Source: Alloprevotella sp. OH1205_COT-284 (lineage in GTDB: Bacteria; Bacteroidota; Bacteroidia; Bacteroidales; Bacteroidaceae). Taken from it: 64,000 nucleotides of DNA. Position 1 is the stretch's first letter. Every line of letters starts with the position of its first letter. The stretch spans positions 1 through 64,000 of the forward strand of contig NZ_RQYI01000010.1 of the NCBI RefSeq assembly GCF_003859795.1, in the 5' to 3' direction. Shown here piece by piece: positions 1-5,779 of the stretch. The notes beneath the pieces were generated by a model. That model made no database searches. It was not told the DNA's origin and was given only the letters and a program-made list of their open reading frames with translations. The translations under genes were made by a program, and so were the position numbers.

Positions 1-15
1 GAGTTCAACTATTAT

Positions 16-87
16 AGGAGTACATTTGACCATTAAATGAAAAAGAGAGCATTTTTGCCCCCTTTCAGGAGTACATTTGACCATTAA
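16..87. repeat. Pair of 21-bp direct repeats, possible IS21-family end
   Basis: AGGAGTACATTTGACCATTAA occurs exactly at 16-36 and again at 67-87, 51 bp apart. Spaced copies of a ~20-bp motif containing GTACAttTGACCATT are typical of the termini of IS21-family elements, where they bind the IstA transposase. No istA or istB gene lies inside the window, so any element would extend to the left. The repeat is seen directly; the IS21 assignment is inference. Confidence 0.45.
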
Positions 88-164
88 GCCGCTTTTTTCA
101 CTGCTGCCCGACATGACATCGACCTGAACGGAAACACAATTTCCTCCAACTTGGAAAACACGGC

Positions 165-700
165 CTCTGAGGTAGACATTTCTATCTCCAAGGTAAAGAC
201 ACCCACCTCCCCTCGAAGCGTAACGATTTTCTCCCCTCGCGCGCGTACGCGCGCGCTCCTTGTGATGACATTTTGCCTTCACTGCCTCCGCTAAACGCTC
301 CAATCCTCTGAATACCAATTTGTTCCGGTGAAGGCAAAGCGGAGGCAAAATGATTTTCTCTTTTTCAAATCCCTGAAAATCATTTTGTTGCAGTCTTTTT
401 TTGCTTTCACAGCCTTGAAACTACCGATCTTACGCACCTCGTCAGTGGAAGGAGGTGAAAGCAAACCCCTATTTTGCCTTCACCGTGAAAGTTTGATTTT
501 CAGTAGGTTGCAATTTCTTCTGAGGGCTTGCCTTCACTTGCCTTCGCAACAAACGTGCTGAAAATCAGACGAAAAGATGTTTTTGCGAAGGCAAAAGGGC
601 AAAAATAAAAAAATAGGGCAGATCAACGTTCAAAAAGGGCGGTTTCATCGGCAGCGCGCCGTCGCCGTCGTCGGGAGTGAGAACGGAGGTGAAAGCCGGG
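165..700. repeat. Interspersed non-coding repeat, family 1, copy A
   Basis: This ~540 bp stretch is collinear with 25915-26455. Shared landmarks are a CGCGCG(T/C)ACGCGCG tract (about 240-254), TTTTGCCTTCACTGCC (271-286), AGGAGGTGAA followed by ACCCCTATTTTGC (about 451-476), and AAAAGGGCGGTTTCATCG (633-650). The distance from the second to the last landmark is nearly identical in both copies (361 and 364 nt). A stem TGCCTCCGC (283-291) / GCGGAGGCA (339-347) is kept in the other copy with a compensated base pair. Short open frames inside are not conserved as proteins, so I read it as non-coding. Confidence 0.7.
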
Positions 701-793
701 TTGCGGAGCTATCAATGGAACATTGCAGCTTCAAAGATCTATCGCATTTTGAACCTTGCACGACTTATTCCCACAACTGCGTTGCCAACGATG

Positions 794-836
794 AGTGTCC
801 GCTAAAAGTTTCAGACCATAACTTTTAGCGGACACT
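794..836. other. Perfect 17-bp inverted repeat with 9-nt loop
   Basis: AGTGTCCGCTAAAAGTT (794-810) is followed after nine bases by its exact reverse complement (820-836). There is no adjacent T run on either strand, so it is not a textbook terminator. It could be a protein-binding palindrome or a scar of an element end. It lies about 190 bp beyond the trailer end of the CRISPR array. Confidence 0.55.
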
Positions 837-958
837 TCTCATTCCAACCGAAAGAAGATCTGTAAAAGGAACTTCTTCTATATTTCTCTCTTTCCTTCCT
901 TTCGTCTCTTGAAAAATAGCGACTATATTTTTATGCGTTGGAACGCGCATAATGAAAC

Positions 959-1007
959 AGCGTGTCACTCTTGGAACTGACCAAAGTGGCACGCTACTTC
1001 TTTTTTA
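959..1007. terminator. Hairpin beyond CRISPR trailer
   Basis: AGCGTGTCACT (959-969) pairs with AGTGGCACGCT (985-995), with an inner TGG/CCA extension and a following CTTCTTTTTTAA run on the plus strand. On the minus strand it lies 30 nt past the last CRISPR repeat and is followed by GTTTCATT, so it could also end the minus-strand pre-crRNA. The direction of use is inferred. Confidence 0.5.
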
Positions 1008-1024
1008 ATAGCGTCTTATCGCTT

Positions 1025-1720
1025 GTTGTTTAGACCTCTCAAAAACGGGGCACTGACAACTATCCTTTGATTTTTGCTCCATCTGCTGTAGTTGTTTCGA
1101 CCCCTCAAAAACGGGGCACTGACAACTATAAAATTATGAAAACGATAGAAGAACTAGTTGTTTCGACCCCTCAAAAACGGGGCACTGACAACTGGCGGCT
1201 CTATTTGGGGTTACAGATGAGTGTTGTTTCGACCCCTCAAAAACGGGGCACTGACAACAACAATATGAAAGAAAAAAAGAAACTTATTGTTGTTTCGACC
1301 CCTCAAAAACGGGGCACTGACAACGATAACTCGCATATTCATCACCTTTGATGCGTTGTTTCGACCCCTCAAAAACGGGGCATTGACAACCAAGTCGCTT
1401 ACGAGATTTTTCAAGCAATAGTTGTTTCGCCCCCTCAAAAACGGGGCACTGACAACATTCTCCAAGAGGGTATTTACTTGTAGACCGTTGTTTCGACCCC
1501 TCAAAAACGGGGCACTGACAACAATAATTAAACATTAACCAACACTAAACTAGTTGTTTCGACCCCTCAAAAACGGGGCACTGACAACTAAGTAACGCTT
1601 ATATCTTGGAATCAGTACGTTGTTTCGACCCCTCAAAAACGGGGCACTGACAACGGGGGGTTGATTTACTTTAACTCTTATTCTGTTGTTTCGACCCCTC
1701 AAAAACGGGGCACTGACAAC
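1025..1720 (-). CRISPR. Type VI-B CRISPR array: 11 repeats, 10 spacers
   Basis: Eleven 36-nt repeats begin at 1025, 1091, 1157, 1223, 1289, 1355, 1421, 1487, 1553, 1619 and 1685, and all ten spacers are exactly 30 nt. On the plus strand the repeat begins GTTGTTTCGACCCC and ends GGCACTGACAAC. Its reverse complement has the layout of known Cas13b repeats: GTTG start, TGCYCY, T-rich loop, GAGGGGT, ACAAC end. The array is therefore read on the minus strand, like cas13b. The repeat at 1025 carries two changes and marks the trailer end. The repeats at 1355 and 1421 each carry one change. The leader side faces cas13b, with only 42 nt between array and gene. Confidence 0.98.
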
Positions 1721-1762
1721 ATGCTTATTCTTTTGTTCTTGCAATCATAATATTGCATGCTA

Positions 1763-4700
1763 TTAGTGTATTCTTCTTTGCAGAGGCTGAATATATTTTT
1801 TGATGACTTGATTGATATATTCTCTTTGTGCAGTAGCAATTCTTTCTTCTTTGTTTTTTATTTTATATTGAAATAAAGAATTATGAACACTTTCTAAGAA
1901 ATAGTCTAACACTTTTCGTATGGGAGCCGGAAAATCTTGGAAAGACAGAGGAGTAGGAGATGAAACATACTTTTTGATGAATTTCTTCTCCAACTCTATA
2001 AGTATCGTATCATAAAGTTTTTGTGGGAAAGAGAAGTGGCAAGCATCATTGCGTATAATGTTGCTTTGACGATTTCCATTGTTATCAAACTTTTCGATTT
2101 TTTGCTCTTGCTCTATTTCCTCTAATAGAGTTTTCAGTGGTGTTATTTTTTTGTAAACAATATTGTTTCGTCCCGGCTTCGGGCGCAATTTCTCTTGGAG
2201 GATGAAAAACTTTTCCATTTCCATGTAAACGGATAAGAAAGTTCCCGACTCTCTTACAACTTCCTTTTGTAGATAGGTATAATCTTCCAGTAGGATTTTG
2301 CCTGATTTATAATTATCGTAAATCTTTCGGATTTCCTTGTTCCATTGCTTGTTCTTTTTCCTTTCTTCTCTGTCTGCCAATAGATCTATGTAGCGTGGAA
2401 CATCGGTCAAACGTTCTTTTTCTTGATCGTTGTGAAGCATGCTTCCAACTTTTTCGATTTGTTTGAAAGGAAAATACAATCGAAAAGTTTTGGAGAGCTC
2501 TCTCTTGTCTTGAATTTCGATGAATAAGTCTTTACTTTGTAGGATTTTGTTTACTTTATTTCGAGCAGGATCGGTGATAGGGTTTTCTTTGTTGAAATAA
2601 TACATAGCTATTTCGTAGAGCAAGCAATCTTCAACACAAGTGTTGCGGAGTTTGAAATGCAGCTTATTTAGTGTCGAATTATTGCTTTTCTGATGATCCT
2701 TGAAATAATAAGAAGAAATCAGATAACTTTGATTTGGGGGGAGTGGATAAGCATACTCTTGCTCTCCTTTGTCTTTTTTTACATGGTTGAGAAAGTGTTG
2801 AAGATTGATGTATAATATCGGTTGGGGTACTTCTTGATTGAACGAGAAATTCTTATACATGGAGAGTTGAAATCTATCTTCTCTTTTCTCTCTGACGGAG
2901 GTGCTGATCCATGTTTCGAAGATCTTTTTTGTATCTTGGTAGAAATCGTCGAGCGATTTACATTTTTCGAAAAGACCCGCAAGTTCAGGATTTGCAAGAA
3001 AACCTTTGGAGTCCAAAAGTTCACGCAATAAACGTTGATAGTCGGAGTTGACACCGTAATCAAACATATAGCAGCAGAAGTCGTTGTATTCTTCGCGTGT
3101 GAGATGATAAGATTTGTGGTGCTCTTTTTTTTCTTCGTATCTTTCCTTATAGACAGGTTTGAAATACATGAGATTCCATGCCTTTTTTACAAAACGAAGT
3201 TTGAACTGTTTTCCTTTGTTCTTTTTGAGGAAATGGGTGAGTGGGTCGGGATTCCCGGTTCTTTCTACTGTTTTCTCGACTTCTTCCAGCTTCTTCTGAT
3301 AGCGAAGTTCGCAGTGTTTGGCTTCTTTTAATATACGATCTAAACCTTCGTTCGTAAGTTGAACTTCCTCTCCCGTAGCCCAACGTTTGACTGCTCGCCG
3401 AGGGAAGAGTTGCTCGATGATGTTTTTGTCTTCGGACGACACTTCGGTTTTGGATTTTCCAAAAGCGGTTAGGGCAGTCGCCAAATTTTCCCGATAGTGG
3501 GCATAATAATCTTCCAAGAGGTTTTTGCCTTTGCCTTCGGGAGTTTTTTGCATTAGGCAATGTTGCACAAGGCAAACCAAGAGTGGGCGTTGAATGGAAA
3601 GCAACACCGTTTTGTCATTCAGCGTGATCCGGATTTGAATGGCGTTGTTTTCGAAAACAAAGGGAGTATCCCAGTCGGGATAGCGGTCACGATGATCGGC
3701 CAAAGTGGAGAAATAAACGACCCTGCCACGATGAAACTTTATTTTGTCGAATTCTTTTTTCGGCAATCGCTCTTTTTCACTTTCCAAAAAAACATTTTGT
3801 TCTTCGGTGGTGTAGAAACGATAGCATTTGAATTGCGCATCGCTTCCGAAATAGTTTCGTTCGGCCAAATATCGGAGAGCAAACTCCATGAAGCGATCTT
3901 GATTGCGTCCGTAGGAGGTGAAGAAGGTGTTCTCTTTGAGGCGTTGTGCCAACTTTTCTACATCTTTTTGAATGGCTTCCACCTGCTCATCAATCATTTT
4001 TTTATTGACATCGGGAATTTTGTCGAAATTGTCGCTCAAAATAAATGATTGGATAGTTCTTTGGGGGTATGGAGTGAGGCAAACATCAAGGATTCTATTT
4101 TCTTCCATTTCGGCTATTTCCTTTTTGAGAACTTCAAACACTTTGTCTGCGTTTACTTCCTTTTCCAAGGCTTTGTTCCATTCCAAGGGATACTTGTTGA
4201 GATAGAGAATGATGTCTCGAAAATAAATGAGGTTTTTCTCTTCGCAATCAATGTCTTGCGCAGAAATGTTTTTCGAAAAGAACGTCATGATGTCTCGCTT
4301 GGCCATCATTTCTTTCTCTTTCGTTTTTTTGTATCCTTTTACTTTGGATATCATAGTGTTGGCTTCGTCTTTGTAAAGAAACATGCAAAGAGCGAAAAGT
4401 GCGCCGACAAATGAAAGATACTCTCCCTTTTGAATGGTGAATACCGCGTGTTCGTTATTGATTTTCCATTCAAAATCCGATGATACACGGACAAAGAGCA
4501 AATATTCGATCAATGAATCAAGATCATTAAGAGTATGATCATTGTTTGTTTTATTGAAAAGAAACTTTTTGGAAAGAAACTCACAAAGTTTATTTTTGAA
4601 GTCTTTGTTTGTGATGTGTTTTTGATATAGCTCTTGCAGTTTCTTATCATATTGCTCAGATGTAAATGAGGTATTGCTCAGCTTTTGGTTCGTTTTCTCA

Positions 4701-5158
4701 CAAAGCCGTTCCCATATATTTTCATGTTCGAAATAAACCATGGTAGCAGCCATGCGGAAGCTTTCTTTCAAGAATTTACGCAAAGCATTGTTATTCTCCT
4801 TGTCTATGATTAGCTTTTGGAAATCGTGAACATAATGGTTGTTGAGATTTCGCAAATTTCTAAGTAGTTCTTCAATATCTTTTTTAGGAAACGCTTCCTT
4901 TTGCAAAGCCATATAATCCCCTGTGGCATATTGTTTCTGTTGCTCGTCATAGAAACGTTGAAATATTACGTTCGGTAGATTTTTCCATTTGTGGCCGATC
5001 GCAAAATAATAAAGACGTTGTCCGGTAGTTTTGCCAATGCTGTTTTGTCGCTTAATATTATGGGCACTTTTCTCGGCAATCGGGGCTACAAAGGCTTTAT
5101 TTTCAAAGTATTGGCAGAAGTTCCATCGTGCATAGCTTTGAGCGATTTTGTCGTTCAT
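1763..5158 (-). CDS. cas13b: CRISPR-associated RNA-guided RNase Cas13b (type VI-B effector)
   Basis: The protein has 1131 residues, the usual size of Cas13b. It has two HEPN RNase motifs of the R-x4-H type, placed as in this family: RNLNNH at residues 103-108 near the N-terminus and RNDACH at 1036-1041 near the C-terminus. The single-protein effector binds a crRNA whose repeat lies at the 3' side and cleaves target and bystander RNA. I take the ATG at 5158 (MNDKIAQ); a TTG six bases upstream is also open. The gene follows the small membrane protein with two bases between stop and start, and is followed by the array, so all three are probably one transcription unit. It is much more AT-rich than the neighbouring housekeeping genes, which suggests horizontal transfer. 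No adaptation genes are present. Confidence 0.96.
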   Translation of the reverse strand: MNDKIAQSYARWNFCQYFENKAFVAPIAEKSAHNIKRQNSIGKTTGQRLYYFAIGHKWKNLPNVIFQRFYDEQQKQYATGDYMALQKEAFPKKDIEELLRNLRNLNNHYVHDFQKLIIDKENNNALRKFLKESFRMAATMVYFEHENIWERLCEKTNQKLSNTSFTSEQYDKKLQELYQKHITNKDFKNKLCEFLSKKFLFNKTNNDHTLNDLDSLIEYLLFVRVSSDFEWKINNEHAVFTIQKGEYLSFVGALFALCMFLYKDEANTMISKVKGYKKTKEKEMMAKRDIMTFFSKNISAQDIDCEEKNLIYFRDIILYLNKYPLEWNKALEKEVNADKVFEVLKKEIAEMEENRILDVCLTPYPQRTIQSFILSDNFDKIPDVNKKMIDEQVEAIQKDVEKLAQRLKENTFFTSYGRNQDRFMEFALRYLAERNYFGSDAQFKCYRFYTTEEQNVFLESEKERLPKKEFDKIKFHRGRVVYFSTLADHRDRYPDWDTPFVFENNAIQIRITLNDKTVLLSIQRPLLVCLVQHCLMQKTPEGKGKNLLEDYYAHYRENLATALTAFGKSKTEVSSEDKNIIEQLFPRRAVKRWATGEEVQLTNEGLDRILKEAKHCELRYQKKLEEVEKTVERTGNPDPLTHFLKKNKGKQFKLRFVKKAWNLMYFKPVYKERYEEKKEHHKSYHLTREEYNDFCCYMFDYGVNSDYQRLLRELLDSKGFLANPELAGLFEKCKSLDDFYQDTKKIFETWISTSVREKREDRFQLSMYKNFSFNQEVPQPILYINLQHFLNHVKKDKGEQEYAYPLPPNQSYLISSYYFKDHQKSNNSTLNKLHFKLRNTCVEDCLLYEIAMYYFNKENPITDPARNKVNKILQSKDLFIEIQDKRELSKTFRLYFPFKQIEKVGSMLHNDQEKERLTDVPRYIDLLADREERKKNKQWNKEIRKIYDNYKSGKILLEDYTYLQKEVVRESGTFLSVYMEMEKFFILQEKLRPKPGRNNIVYKKITPLKTLLEEIEQEQKIEKFDNNGNRQSNIIRNDACHFSFPQKLYDTILIELEKKFIKKYVSSPTPLSFQDFPAPIRKVLDYFLESVHNSLFQYKIKNKEERIATAQREYINQVIKKYIQPLQRRIH

Positions 5159-5160
5159 AA

Positions 5161-5700
5161 TCAAAACTTTATATGTGAGAAAAGCAAAAGGGTAAAGAAT
5201 AAAATGGAGAGAGAAGCCAACAGGAGAGCATCTCGGAATAAACGATATTTTCGAGCGGCGGCTTTTGATATATCAATGATGTTTTCGATCTTTTGGCTTT
5301 CGAATGAGTCGAATTTATAGTTTGGAAAACCTTCGGATAGAGCTTCTTTCAAAAAATCCGCCGAATAGTATTCGAGATTTTCGCATCGAAAGAGATAATG
5401 GCTTGTGATACGTTTTCGGTCAGGCTTCTGGCGAGATCTTTTCGGATAAAATGACCAAAGACTCACGGCGATTGTAACGAACAAAGAGATGATTGTGAGT
5501 ACAAGAAAAACCTTTTCCCAACAGGAATCCTCGAAAGAGAATTTGTCAATGATAATGCCCCAAAAGACAATGGCCAGTGCAATGAAAGATGCGTGTTTGG
5601 CCTCAACTAAATTGAGGGAAGACTGAACGTAACTTCTCAAATCGTCGATGCGCTTGCCCACATCGAGAAGCTTTGGTGAAGAGGAGTTAGGAGTAGACAT
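5161..5700 (-). CDS. Type VI-B membrane accessory protein (Csx27/Csx28-like)
   Basis: This 179-residue protein is encoded immediately upstream of cas13b. It has an amphipathic N-terminal ~35 residues, two membrane helices (about 36-53 and 65-85), a charged cytoplasmic middle (86-157) and a third hydrophobic helix (about 158-176). Type VI-B systems are known to carry csx27 (several membrane segments, represses Cas13b) or csx28 (one segment plus a divergent HEPN-like motif, enhances Cas13b). Three helices fit Csx27 better. There is no R-x4-H; the nearest are R-x5-H and R-x3-H spacings ending at His101. The paired helices, the YPK after helix 2 and the C-terminal KYRLFRDA helix also recall the membrane modules of Pycsar effectors. 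The exact family is unresolved. Confidence 0.75.
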   Translation of the reverse strand: MSTPNSSSPKLLDVGKRIDDLRSYVQSSLNLVEAKHASFIALAIVFWGIIIDKFSFEDSCWEKVFLVLTIISLFVTIAVSLWSFYPKRSRQKPDRKRITSHYLFRCENLEYYSADFLKEALSEGFPNYKFDSFESQKIENIIDISKAAARKYRLFRDALLLASLSILFFTLLLFSHIKF

Positions 5701-5779
5701 AATTGAAAGATTTATTGATGATTAAGAGAGAATGAGTGAGAAGAAAAGGAAAATGGCGCGCTTGGCGGAGGACTTGTCT

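Noticed and set aside
1067-1744. Repetitive open frames across the CRISPR array on both strands
   Set aside because: They are translations of the 36-nt repeats and 30-nt spacers, which have no coding role.
5161-5700. Definite naming of the Cas13b partner as Csx28
   Set aside because: No canonical R-x4-H motif and three hydrophobic helices; the data do not settle between Csx27 and Csx28.
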